This document shows positions 16,034 to 22,825 of a DNA stretch of 64,000 nt, piece by piece; within the stretch, counting starts at the first letter, position 1; each line of letters opens with the position of its first letter. The DNA comes from Shinella zoogloeoides (GTDB taxonomy: Bacteria; Pseudomonadota; Alphaproteobacteria; Rhizobiales; Rhizobiaceae). The notes beneath the pieces were generated by a model that was given only the letters and a program-made list of their open reading frames with translations, was not told the DNA's origin and did no database searches. Position numbers and translations under genes: made by a program. Location of the stretch: NCBI RefSeq assembly GCF_033705735.1, contig NZ_CP131130.1:1057001-1121000 (forward strand). The letters are read 5' to 3'.

Positions 16034-17082
16034 GCGAAGACAGCCGCATTTGCGCCGCACCACTGGACCCATGCGCCTGTCTCCGCCAGCGACTTGTTCC
16101 GATTTTGAGAGTCGACGGCGGTCAGGACTTCATAGGCCTTCGGGATGCGCTTCACGTATTCCAGAATGGCGCCGTAGTTGACGGGTGTCGCTGCGCGGGC
16201 GAGGGCGGCAGATACCGCATAGAGCGCGCCCGGGCCGGTCGGCACGCGCGCGCCCGCCGGATCGTTCAAGATCGACGAGAGGGCGGGAAGGTCAAGGAAT
16301 GTCCTGATGAAGCCCTCGAATTCGACCGCCGGGCCGGTGCCAACGCGGCCGGCAATCAAGGGGAAACGAATGTCCTTGTCGCGGTCGGCATATTTGGCCG
16401 CGTCGGTCCAAGAACGCGGCGTGGGAAACGCGCGGGCATCCGCCGCCATGACGATCTTTCCGCCGTGCCCGTCGTCGATGGTGCCGCCGGGCATGATATG
16501 GAGAAGCGCCGGCCGGAAGCGGGCGAATGCGATCATCGCGGGGTGCACTTGCGCCGAAACCGCCCATTTTGCCCACGCCTCGACATCCGGCACGACGTCA
16601 ATATGAGCGAAGCGGTTAGCCAGCGCCGAGGGCATGCGCTGCGCGCTCGCCCGGTCACTCTGGCGGTTGCCGGCGGCGACGATGCGCCAGCCGTCCGGCA
16701 TCACATAGGAGCCGATGCGGCGATTGAGCACCAGCTGATAGCAGGCCGCTTGCGTCGATGCCGGGGCGGCGTTGATTTCGTCGAGGAACAAAATCCCCTT
16801 TTCCCCGTCGCGCTTGGCATCCGGGAGAATGTCGGGGTTAGCCCAAACTGCCGAGCCGTCGCGGATGAAGGGAAGGCCGCGCAAATCGACGGGTTCCAGC
16901 GTCGTCAGGCGCTGGTCGATGAGGTTATAGCCGTTATCGTTCGCGACCTGCTGGACAACGTCCGATTTGCCGATTCCCGGTGCGCCCCACAGCATGGCCG
17001 GCGTATCGCCGGCGGCATATTCGGAAATGAGCTTGGCGGCGAAATCGACGGTGACGCCCTTGTCAATGGCTTGTGCATTCAT
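16030..17082 (-). CDS. MoxR-family AAA+ ATPase (CobS-like)
   Basis: 350 residues with Walker A GAPGIGKS (33-40), Walker B GILFLDEIN (96-104), sensor-1 IVAAGNR (134-140) and an arginine-finger-like NRFAH (156-160), the MoxR/CobS pattern. It should form a ring that remodels a partner, most likely the VWA protein whose gene overlaps it. The start ATG 17082 has GGAG and hairpin j. Gene order DUF3150-MoxR-VWA points to one functional unit. Confidence 0.9.
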   Translation of the reverse strand: MNAQAIDKGVTVDFAAKLISEYAAGDTPAMLWGAPGIGKSDVVQQVANDNGYNLIDQRLTTLEPVDLRGLPFIRDGSAVWANPDILPDAKRDGEKGILFLDEINAAPASTQAACYQLVLNRRIGSYVMPDGWRIVAAGNRQSDRASAQRMPSALANRFAHIDVVPDVEAWAKWAVSAQVHPAMIAFARFRPALLHIMPGGTIDDGHGGKIVMAADARAFPTPRSWTDAAKYADRDKDIRFPLIAGRVGTGPAVEFEGFIRTFLDLPALSSILNDPAGARVPTGPGALYAVSAALARAATPVNYGAILEYVKRIPKAYEVLTAVDSQNRNKSLAETGAWVQWCGANAAVFA

Positions 17083-17101
17083 GTGGTGAAACTCCTATTG
17101 T

Positions 17102-17113
17102 GCCACGGCTGGC
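17102..17113 (-). promoter_or_regulatory. Hairpin j of the RBS-hairpin series
   Basis: Sense strand GCCA-GCCG-TGGC, six bases before GGAG of the MoxR gene. Confidence 0.83.
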
Positions 17114-17121
17114 GAGATTGA

Positions 17122-17997
17122 TCAGGCGAGGAAGTCGGAAACGTCCGCGAGGATTGCGGCGGCGGCGTCTGCCACCTCGTTCCGCAAGGCCTCGTCATCC
17201 CTCAGGGCGTCCGCGTCATGGCGGACCAGTTCTTTGCGCATGCGGTCGGCAATCGCTGAAAGCCTCGGATCGGCGGTGATGTTCAGCGCGGGCAAGATGC
17301 CAGCCAGTTCGCGGACATTCTCCACGAGGGAGTCACGGAAGACGCCTTCCGCCTTCCGGTTATCATTGCCGGGTTGATACTGCCGCAACTTCTCCGCCAT
17401 GCGTCCGCAGACTTCCGCCACGCGGCCGTAAACGTCGCGCATGGCCTCGCCGAGTTGCGCCTCGGCGCGGGCCTCGATCTCGGCGCGGATCAGCTCCGCT
17501 TGCGCGTCGCCGAGCGACACGCGGAAATCATCCCCCGCTGGAACCGGGTTGATAATGGTATCGAAGCTGAATCGGCTCCTGATATCGTCGGCTGAGGGGT
17601 AGTCCTCCGGCCGGAACATGTTGCCGAGACGAGAACGGGCGTCCTCGACGTGCTTCGAATAGCCGGAGATGAATTCGGACACGGCCTTGTCAAACTGGCC
17701 GCGAATGGCGCGCATCTGGGCCATGTAATCGACGAATGCCGCCGCCGGCAGCAACCGCGCGCCGTCATCCTGCCATGGCAGGGTGCGGGAATAGTGGAAC
17801 GTGCGCGCCTTGCTCACAGCGGCTGTGATGCCGGAGAGGGCGGCTTTATCCACCAGAAGCTTATTGAACCGGCCGGCATCGTTCGCCGCGCCGTGAGACT
17901 CGTTCACTTCATCCGTCACCTTGCGGTCAATGCGGCGCGCGCTCCAAGCGGAAACGCGCACATGGGAAAGCATTGCTCTTTCAGACAGGATAGACAT
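17122..17997 (-). CDS. DUF3150-like protein
   Basis: 291 residues, largely helical, with the layout of DUF3150 proteins that accompany MoxR and VWA genes in phages and plasmids: LLPAAAFVDYMAQMRAIRGQF near 95-115, an amphipathic middle, and RVAEVCGRMAEKLRQYQPG near 205. No enzymatic residues seen. ATG 17997 with GGAG and hairpin k. Assignment rests on context and general resemblance. Confidence 0.7.
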   Translation of the reverse strand: MSILSERAMLSHVRVSAWSARRIDRKVTDEVNESHGAANDAGRFNKLLVDKAALSGITAAVSKARTFHYSRTLPWQDDGARLLPAAAFVDYMAQMRAIRGQFDKAVSEFISGYSKHVEDARSRLGNMFRPEDYPSADDIRSRFSFDTIINPVPAGDDFRVSLGDAQAELIRAEIEARAEAQLGEAMRDVYGRVAEVCGRMAEKLRQYQPGNDNRKAEGVFRDSLVENVRELAGILPALNITADPRLSAIADRMRKELVRHDADALRDDEALRNEVADAAAAILADVSDFLA

Positions 17998-18015
17998 TGA
18001 TCAGGCTCCATTTGT

Positions 18016-18027
18016 GCCACAGTTGGC
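18016..18027 (-). promoter_or_regulatory. Hairpin k of the RBS-hairpin series
   Basis: Sense strand GCCA-ACTG-TGGC, six bases before GGAG of the DUF3150-like gene. Confidence 0.85.
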
Positions 18028-18056
18028 GGGATTTGCCCTTTGGGGCGGGGTTGAAA

Positions 18057-18239
18057 TCAGGAGAGGAAAGAACGCTTGCGGGCGATGGCCTGGCGGCGCT
18101 CATTGCGGCGGACGCGGCCTTCGGAACGCTTCGCGTAGGGCTCGGCATGCTTGCCGGTGACGTCGCGGCGCACGGGGAAGAAATCTTCGAGGTTGACCGA
18201 AAGCGCGCGACGTTCGGCCGGGGAAAGCGGTTTGTTCAT
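18057..18239 (-). CDS. Small basic protein
   Basis: 60 residues, strongly basic C-terminal half (YAKRSEGRVRRNERRQAIARKR), with GGAG nine bases before ATG 18239. It could bind nucleic acid. The series hairpin is missing or decayed here. Function unknown. Confidence 0.6.
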   Translation of the reverse strand: MNKPLSPAERRALSVNLEDFFPVRRDVTGKHAEPYAKRSEGRVRRNERRQAIARKRSFLS

Positions 18240-18277
18240 GGTTCGGGCCTCCTACTGTTGATGCCGCTGGCGCGGCG

Positions 18278-18321
18278 CTGGCATTTCGAAATCCGCCCGA
18301 AGGCGGACGCCGAAAGGTCAG
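18278..18321 (-). repeat. 3' hairpin element, copy 2
   Basis: Begins within the TGA of the gene 18318-18521 and reads TGACCTTTCGGC, then TCCGCC-TTCG-GGCGGA, then TCGAAATGCCAG. TTTCG and CGAAA can extend the stem. The same ends with a different but still paired inner stem occur at 19412-19457. Confidence 0.7.
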
Positions 18322-18521
18322 GCGGCAGATGCAAGGGCGAGGCTGGCGGCGGCGTTCTTGCGCTCGCTCAAAACGGCCTCGATTTCGTCGATGGTGAAAA
18401 GATCATCGAGGGCAGCGGTCAGGCAGGACGCGCGTTTGACACGTTCGTTTGCCCGGCTGAGTTTCCCTTCCAGATTGCTTGTGGTCAGGGTGCGGTAATG
18501 GTTGCGATCCAGCATTCCCAT
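18318..18521 (-). CDS. Small helical protein
   Basis: 67 residues, ATG 18521 six bases after AGGAG. Basic helical N-terminal half and an alanine-rich end; FTIDEIEAVLSERKNAAASL in the C-terminal part looks like a coiled coil. Function unknown. Confidence 0.6.
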   Translation of the reverse strand: MGMLDRNHYRTLTTSNLEGKLSRANERVKRASCLTAALDDLFTIDEIEAVLSERKNAAASLALASAA

Positions 18522-18572
18522 GGCAGGCTCCTAAGTTGTGGTGCTGAAAACGAGACAGGCCTAGCGTCTCGA

Positions 18573-18598
18573 TATCGGCACGGGGCGGCGTGCCGATA
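18573..18598 (-). repeat. Nine-base-pair hairpin between genes
   Basis: TATCGGCAC and GTGCCGATA enclose an eight-base G-rich loop, 20 bases past the stop of the gene 18619-18840. No T-run, so possibly an mRNA-stabilising or processing hairpin rather than a terminator. Confidence 0.5.
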
Positions 18599-18618
18599 CG
18601 CATGGCTCTAGGTCGATG

Positions 18619-18840
18619 TCAGGGCATGCGGGTGGCGGAGACGGTCACAGCCGGCGCGGCGTCGGGTTCACACACGAGAGGCGCGCCGGAAAGGTCAATC
18701 CACATTCCGGGGACGATTTCGGCCCATGTGACGCTTTCAGCCATTGCCTTGCGGCAATCCTGATAGGTCATGGGGCCGTCGAGAACGAATGAATGCACGT
18801 CGCCGTTAAGGCTGGCGAGCGCCACCAGAACGAATTTCAT
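18619..18840 (-). CDS. Small hypothetical protein
   Basis: 73 residues, ATG 18840 behind GGAG and hairpin l. N-terminal beta segment KFVLVALASLNGDVHSFVL, then YQDCRKAM and WIDLSGAPLVCEPD; the two cysteines are in positions usual for secreted or periplasmic small phage proteins, but there is no clear signal peptide. Function unknown. Confidence 0.65.
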   Translation of the reverse strand: MKFVLVALASLNGDVHSFVLDGPMTYQDCRKAMAESVTWAEIVPGMWIDLSGAPLVCEPDAAPAVTVSATRMP

Positions 18841-18858
18841 CGCTGAGACTCCTATAGT

Positions 18859-18870
18859 GCCACAATTGGC
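18859..18870 (-). promoter_or_regulatory. Hairpin l of the RBS-hairpin series
   Basis: Sense strand GCCA-ATTG-TGGC, six bases before GGAG of the start at 18840. Confidence 0.85.
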
Positions 18871-18906
18871 GGGGAGGGGCGCGGCGATGGCCGCGCCCGG
18901 TATGCG

Positions 18907-19143
18907 TTAGGTGAGCTTGGAAAGAGTTGCCAGCGCGCCGACGGCGACGGTGAGCATAGCGCCAAACCGGATGGTGAGGCGAAGCGTTGCCGTGTCCAGC
19001 GCGGCGGCAAGGTCGGTTTTCGTTACCAGTTCCGCCATGATGAAATCCTTTGCGGCTTCCGCGTGGGCTTCCGCATGGTCTCGCGAAACTCCGGCCTTTT
19101 CAAGCCGCTTCGCATACCCCAAGGTGTCAAAGGCGATTGCCAT
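18907..19143 (-). CDS. DUF1640-like coiled-coil membrane protein
   Basis: 78 residues. FDTLGYAKRLEKAGVSRDHAEAHAEA near the N-terminus matches the opening of DUF1640 (CCDC90-like) proteins, followed by a short coiled coil and one C-terminal membrane segment (MLTVAVGALATLSKL). Probably inner-membrane anchored. Starts at ATG 19143 behind GGAG and hairpin m. Confidence 0.7.
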   Translation of the reverse strand: MAIAFDTLGYAKRLEKAGVSRDHAEAHAEAAKDFIMAELVTKTDLAAALDTATLRLTIRFGAMLTVAVGALATLSKLT

Positions 19144-19162
19144 TCTCTCAGTCTCCTATTGC

Positions 19163-19174
19163 GCCACAGTCGGC
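19163..19174 (-). promoter_or_regulatory. Hairpin m of the RBS-hairpin series, one mismatch
   Basis: Sense strand GCCG-ACTG-TGGC, three base pairs plus one mismatched position, still six bases before GGAG of the start at 19143. Confidence 0.7.
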
Positions 19175-19453
19175 AGGTTTCGGCCTTGCTAGGCCTCATC
19201 AGCGGGGAAGCGTCATCCCCGGACCCACGGCGCATTTGCGCGCCGTTTGATGCCTCCGTTATTCCGTGCGCACGGTGGGCTAGCGCTATGATCGGGCGGC
19301 GTGGTGGGTGCCGTCGATATTTGTCAAAGAACCGAGGACGGGCCTCGCATGGGTCGCAATGGTCCGGTTCCCGTCGCGACGTGCGACGTGAAGGGGTGGT
19401 CATTGCGGTGTCTGGCATTTCGATAACCGCCCGCCGGGGCGGTTGCCGAAAGG
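19175..19453 (-). other. Gene-free stretch with several hairpins
   Basis: About 280 bases without a supported gene between the leftward genes ending at 19454 and starting at 19143. Contains a GGGGA/TCCCC hairpin near 19208-19225 and the 3' element copy 1 at its right end. It looks like a long untranslated spacer of the leftward transcript. Confidence 0.45.
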
Positions 19454-19457
19454 TCAG
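19412..19457 (-). repeat. 3' hairpin element, copy 1
   Basis: Begins within the TGA of the gene 19454-19654: TGACCTTTCGGC, inner stem AACCGCCC/GGGCGGTT, then TCGAAATGCCAG. Ends are identical to the copy at 18278-18321; the inner stem differs but still pairs. Confidence 0.7.
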
Positions 19458-19654
19458 TAGCCAAGCCAGACGAACAGGTCGCCAGCGTCCGGCATGATCA
19501 CCTGCGAGGGCAGGCGGTCGGGATAGCGTTCGTCAAAGAACTCTTTGGGGTCCGCGCTATGCTGGTCGCAGATGCGGTTGACGGATGCGAGGGAGAGGCG
19601 GATGGCGTCGGGCGTGCCGCGCAGGTCGAGGGCTTCTTCAGCGGTAAAGCGCAT
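19454..19654 (-). CDS. Small protein, first gene of the leftward transcript
   Basis: 66 residues (RFTAEEALDLRGTPDAIRLSL...). ATG 19654 has GGAG and hairpin n, and is the first start after the promoter at 19694-19722. DPKEFFDERYPDRLP in the middle. Function unknown; position suggests very early expression. Confidence 0.65.
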   Translation of the reverse strand: MRFTAEEALDLRGTPDAIRLSLASVNRICDQHSADPKEFFDERYPDRLPSQVIMPDAGDLFVWLGY

Positions 19655-19672
19655 TGCGTTGGTCTCCGTTGC

Positions 19673-19686
19673 GATCACTCTTGATC
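19673..19686 (-). promoter_or_regulatory. Hairpin n of the RBS-hairpin series, at the transcript 5' end
   Basis: Sense strand GATCA-AGAG-TGATC, core arm six bases from GGAG. With the promoter just upstream, this hairpin would sit near the very 5' end of the leftward RNA. Confidence 0.83.
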
Positions 19687-19693
19687 TGTCACC

Positions 19694-19722
19694 AATTAGC
19701 CATATGCGATTTCGCATGTCAA
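19694..19722 (-). promoter_or_regulatory. Leftward early promoter
   Basis: On the minus strand TTGACA (19722-19717), 17 bases, then CTAATT (or TAATTG at 18). The -35 is flanked by two palindromes (19704-19717 and 19731-19744) arranged as at the rightward promoter 22807-22835. It would drive the whole block down to 3.1 kb. The -35 is perfect, the -10 weak. Confidence 0.65.
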
Positions 19723-19744
19723 CAAGGAAAATGCGAATGCGCAT
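19704..19744. promoter_or_regulatory. Twin operator palindromes of the leftward promoter
   Basis: ATGCGATTTCGCAT (19704-19717) and ATGCGAATGCGCAT (19731-19744), 13 bases apart, one overlapping the -35. A near copy of the pair lies at 22786-22825 in opposite orientation, so one protein probably binds both. Confidence 0.7.
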
Positions 19745-19879
19745 ATTTTTTTGTTCGGCCGGGCCGGTGCATATCGGCACGCGCGCGTGAGAGGGCAGCT
19801 CATTGCCTGCTATCCAGCCCCATGGACGGGCGCTTGCATGACAGCTTGCGCCCCTGCGACTCATCACCGGCCACCGCTG

Positions 19880-20338
19880 TCAGGTGATGCCAGGTATCAC
19901 AGGCTTGCCCCATGGCGTTGCCATCAACACCCCCAGCACAAACACCCACCATGCATTTACCGTGTCCCGCTAACCCACCACCCGCCCGCCACGGGCGGGG
20001 AGGGCGCGCCATGCCTCGCCGCTCGCTTGCTCGCCATCCTCGTCGATGCATCGACGACACCCACCATGCGCGCCCCATACAGGCCCACACAGAGGCGCAA
20101 GCGCTCGCCGGTCGTCTGGTGCCGGACCGGCTCGCCGACGCGCTCCACGGCCCCGCCTGAGGCGAACGGAACGTGAACAGGGGGTATGGGGGGTCATCTT
20201 AAGGTTTTGGGGGTCCAGAACCCCGACCGCGCTGGCAGGCAAATTCCCGCAGCGTTAGCGAAATGATTTCAAGCAGTGATCTTGCGGCGCCATTTCTCTC
20301 ATGCAACTACTTGGCGAAAATTGCCGTAAGAGAATGCG
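19880..20338. other. Repeat-rich gene-free region, candidate origin or control region
   Basis: No supported gene. It holds C-rich runs on the plus strand, a 13-base direct repeat ACACCCACCATGC (19942-19954 and 20057-20069), a hairpin CCCGCCCG-CCA-CGGGCGGG (19981-19999) and an 18-base perfect palindrome (20040-20057, core GTCGATGCATCGAC). It lies between divergent transcripts, a usual place for an origin or regulatory region. Function not shown. Confidence 0.4.
19961..19973. repeat. CGTGTCCCGCTAA repeat, left copy
   Basis: Thirteen bases identical to 22426-22438. The two copies bracket the cassette 20339-22421, which may be a mobile or exchanged segment. Confidence 0.5.
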
Positions 20339-20881
20339 ATGAATCTAGATCAGCATTGGGGGCCGTGCCTGCCTCAAGCAACTGCCAGCGTGCCCGAACA
20401 GCTCTTTCAGCCCCGCTCATTGCTGAAGCTTTCCCGGGACTACGGAGAGATTCGCTCCTACCTTGCCTTGGCTGAGAAGGGTTTTGCTCTACCTCAAATG
20501 GTGCATCAAGCTGCGACCATCTTGTGGGTCCTCGATCGAGATGCCCAAATTTGGTTGGCAGTCGAGGAGCAGGTGACCGACGGAGGGAGAGGGACAATTC
20601 TTCTTCGCGGGATCGATCCGGCATTTGGCTACACGAAATTAGGGCATCCGTCGTTGCTCGAGCCAGGACCGGAAAAGATCGCGAGGCTCGGAGGGGAGAT
20701 CACCTGGGACGGACGCCTCACTGGGCGCCCCAATTGGGTGATTTCGAACCGATCAGGACGTTTCGGACTGCTGGATCATCAACTGATCGGGATGAGGGCG
20801 GTTGTTAAAGAGTTTGAGAAGTACAATATACATCTCACTGGGTGGCACGTTGATGCAAAAGGAAAGGTCCAATTGCTATGA
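20339..20881 (+). CDS. Unknown cassette protein A
   Basis: 180 residues, not recognised. N-terminal part proline-rich, then a helical region and a beta-rich domain with TWDGRLTGRPNWVISNRSGR (about 127-146) and a short alpha/beta end. It overlaps the next gene by four bases (ATGA), so the two are made together. Base composition is lower in G+C than the flanking blocks, consistent with a later acquisition. Toxin/immunity or anti-defence pair is a guess. Confidence 0.65.
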   Translation: MNLDQHWGPCLPQATASVPEQLFQPRSLLKLSRDYGEIRSYLALAEKGFALPQMVHQAATILWVLDRDAQIWLAVEEQVTDGGRGTILLRGIDPAFGYTKLGHPSLLEPGPEKIARLGGEITWDGRLTGRPNWVISNRSGRFGLLDHQLIGMRAVVKEFEKYNIHLTGWHVDAKGKVQLL

Positions 20882-21531
20882 ACAGATTTGCCAGTCTCTC
20901 TCCCTCTGACTATCAGGACTTGGTCGAGGCGGATTACGGTAACCAGTCGGTGCGCGAAGAATTTTTTCAGGAGTTCAAGGATTTCGCCGACGCGTATCCA
21001 GCGGATTTCGGGGCCGGTTCTGACAAGCTTCTGGTTGCCGCGCGCATGCTCAATGGTGCCGGTATCTGGGAGAAATTGCCAAGCGACGAGCTAGCGGAAT
21101 TCATCTTTGATCTGGACATAGGTACGCAATCTGCGGTGCTGAGCGAGATAGCTGAGCATGTCGTGGATGGGATCTTTGCCGTTGAGCATAAATCCATTGG
21201 CGGCGAAGAACCGGCTACATCCGTGTTTGCCGATGCTACCGTTGCGCATATGGATTGGCACTCACATTTGAACAAAGTTGCAGGTTACGTTCACGTGGAT
21301 GGCGCTTGGCGGGCGTTGGAAATCGTCGCTGGGACCCCTCCATCTTTGCGAATGCCGCTTGTTCTTAGTACCGATTTAGCTCAGCCGAATCTACACTTCA
21401 CGCTCGGCTCGGCCATTGGCGACTTCCATAAGGTGCAATCAGAAAAGCTTAAGGGGAAGAGCGAGGGCGACCCGCCGCGCAAATCCGGAAAGCGCGTAGA
21501 AAAGCATACGCGGAAGCTACACGAAACTTGA
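20878..21531 (+). CDS. Unknown cassette protein B
   Basis: 217 residues, acidic N-terminal half (LVEADYGNQSVREEFFQEF), a middle with VEHKSIGGEEP and HMDWHSHLNKVAGYVHVDG, and a basic tail (KSGKRVEKHTRK). The histidines could bind metal. Coupled to protein A upstream and to the HNH nuclease gene downstream (TTGA overlap). No family recognised. Confidence 0.65.
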   Translation: MNRFASLSPSDYQDLVEADYGNQSVREEFFQEFKDFADAYPADFGAGSDKLLVAARMLNGAGIWEKLPSDELAEFIFDLDIGTQSAVLSEIAEHVVDGIFAVEHKSIGGEEPATSVFADATVAHMDWHSHLNKVAGYVHVDGAWRALEIVAGTPPSLRMPLVLSTDLAQPNLHFTLGSAIGDFHKVQSEKLKGKSEGDPPRKSGKRVEKHTRKLHET

Positions 21532-21938
21532 GCGAACGAACACATAGACTGCCGCCGAGATTCAAGGCTTTCCAGCCCGCCCCCACGGCGATCGCGGCTG
21601 AGAAACTCTCCTCCATTGGGCGTTTCAGATCTTCGCCATCACTGCGCGGCTACGATGAGAAATGGCGGCGGCTCAGCATCGCATACCGCAAGCGGAATCC
21701 GTATTGCGAATGGTGTATGCAGGAGCAGCGTGACACGCTCACTGATCTCGTCGACCACATCATCCCAGTCGTAGATCGCCCTGACCTCCTTCACGAGTGG
21801 AAGAACCTTTGGGCGCTCTGCCGATATCACCACGGCCGCAAATTCAGCCTGGAGATCTACGCGCGAGACAACGGATTGCTCGAGATGTTGCCCATGTGGT
21901 GCAGGGATCCCACAATGAGACCGCCAGAGTTTCGTTGA
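21528..21938 (+). CDS. HNH endonuclease
   Basis: 136 residues with a classical phage HNH fold: LRGYDEKWRRLSIAYRKRNPYCEWC (zinc Cys pair about 62-65), the DHIIP motif (about 75-79), then LWALCRYHHGRK with the N and H positions (about 91-105). It cuts DNA with a metal ion. Such proteins often stand beside terminase genes and assist packaging; here it is 15 kb from them, inside the unknown cassette, so a defensive or homing role is also possible. TTG start overlapping the preceding TGA. Confidence 0.85.
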   Translation: MSERTHRLPPRFKAFQPAPTAIAAEKLSSIGRFRSSPSLRGYDEKWRRLSIAYRKRNPYCEWCMQEQRDTLTDLVDHIIPVVDRPDLLHEWKNLWALCRYHHGRKFSLEIYARDNGLLEMLPMWCRDPTMRPPEFR

Positions 21939-22010
21939 TCGTCAAGGATTCATTGACTTTTTCAGCCCTCCCGCAGAAGGATATGTATCGTTCTGGCTGT
22001 GGGGGAAATG

Positions 22011-22421
22011 ATGCGGAAATCCGTTCTGGTTGTGAGCTTAGTGTTGACCGGCTGCACGACGGCCGGGCAATCTCCAGCGCCTGTTGTGAAGGCCACGACG
22101 CCGCGCGCATTGACTTCCGCGGAAAAGGCGGTTGTGGAGGAGGGCGTCCGGAAATCGCTCAAGGATCCGAATAGCGCAATGTTCGGCCCGATGGCTGCAG
22201 CCCAGGAAGATGAGAAAAACACCTGGGTCTGTGGCTATGTGAACGCCCGAAATAGCTTTGGGGGATACACAGGGGACAAGCCCTTCATGGGCGGTCTTGC
22301 GCACATTCCAGCAGACAAGCAAAAGATTGAGACGTTCGTTGTGACCGGCATAGGCGGGACGGAGAGCGCTTCGTATGCTGTGCTCGAAATGTGTCGCCGA
22401 TACGGGGTTTTGCCTCGGTAA
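22011..22421 (+). CDS. Lipoprotein of unknown function
   Basis: 136 residues with a lipoprotein signal MRKSVLVVSLVLTGC (lipobox LTGC), so anchored in the envelope after export. The mature part has LKDPNSAMFGP and VCGYVNARNSFGGYTG, a pattern found in small proteobacterial envelope proteins. ATG 22011 was chosen as it is five bases after GGGGG; ATG 22008 is possible. Could act in superinfection exclusion or host surface change. Confidence 0.75.
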   Translation: MRKSVLVVSLVLTGCTTAGQSPAPVVKATTPRALTSAEKAVVEEGVRKSLKDPNSAMFGPMAAAQEDEKNTWVCGYVNARNSFGGYTGDKPFMGGLAHIPADKQKIETFVVTGIGGTESASYAVLEMCRRYGVLPR

Positions 22422-22440
22422 TTAGCGTGTCCCGCTAATT
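22420..22440. terminator. Bidirectional terminator-like hairpin
   Basis: AATTAGCG-TGTCC-CGCTAATT, eight perfect pairs, exactly between the convergent stop codons of the lipoprotein and BrnA-like genes. T-run is short, so efficiency uncertain. Its loop side carries the repeat shared with 19961-19973. Confidence 0.55.
22426..22438. repeat. CGTGTCCCGCTAA repeat, right copy
   Basis: Identical to 19961-19973; here part of a perfect hairpin. Confidence 0.5.
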
Positions 22441-22763
22441 CAGTTCTTCATTGCGAGGCGTAGCGCATCGTTTATGGCTGATCGCCATCCGTCGCCTTTT
22501 GCCTGGAAGAAGGCAACGATGTCGGCGTCGAGGCGGATCGATATCTGCTGCTTCGTGACGCCAGTTCGTGGACGCCCGCGCGTCTTTGTCGTGCGGATGG
22601 GAGCGGGTGCCGCTTCAATTGAACGAGCGCGAGCGCCCCTTTTGCTGGGGCCTTCCTTCGATCTCTTTTCAATAGGATTCTGGACTGCCGCGGCGAGCTC
22701 GCGCGCGATCTGTTGCGCAGACTTGAGGCCGCCTGCCTTTGCCAACTGTCCAGCCAATCCCAT
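22440..22763 (-). CDS. Orphan BrnA-like antitoxin / DNA-binding protein
   Basis: 107 residues. The last 34 (QQISIRLDADIVAFFQAKG, then WRSAINDALR) match the BrnA antitoxin family, a ribbon-helix-helix DNA binder. A basic Pro/Arg-rich linker (RTTKTRGRPRTG) precedes it, and the N-terminus (LAGQLAKAGGLKSAQQIAREL) is helical. No BrnT toxin is nearby. The gene lies beside a pair of palindromes that recur at the leftward promoter, so it may be a phage repressor controlling both and itself. The start is ATG 22763 after GAGG. Confidence 0.72.
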   Translation of the reverse strand: MGLAGQLAKAGGLKSAQQIARELAAAVQNPIEKRSKEGPSKRGARARSIEAAPAPIRTTKTRGRPRTGVTKQQISIRLDADIVAFFQAKGDGWRSAINDALRLAMKN

Positions 22764-22785
22764 TTGAAGCCTCTCGATGAATGTA

Positions 22786-22825
22786 ATGCGAATTCGCATT
22801 TTTCTGTTGACATGCGAAAACGCAC
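22786..22825. promoter_or_regulatory. Twin operator palindromes of the rightward promoter
   Basis: ATGCGAATTCGCAT (22786-22799), a 12-base gap ending in TTGAC, then ATGCGAAAACGCAC (22812-22825). Same arrangement and nearly the same bases as 19704-19744 read on the other strand. Confidence 0.7.

Noticed and set aside
16030..17082. True cobaltochelatase CobS (with CobT at 14825-16033)
   Set aside because: No cobalamin genes nearby and the partner order with DUF3150 is that of the phage MoxR-VWA modules; the Cob names would mislead.
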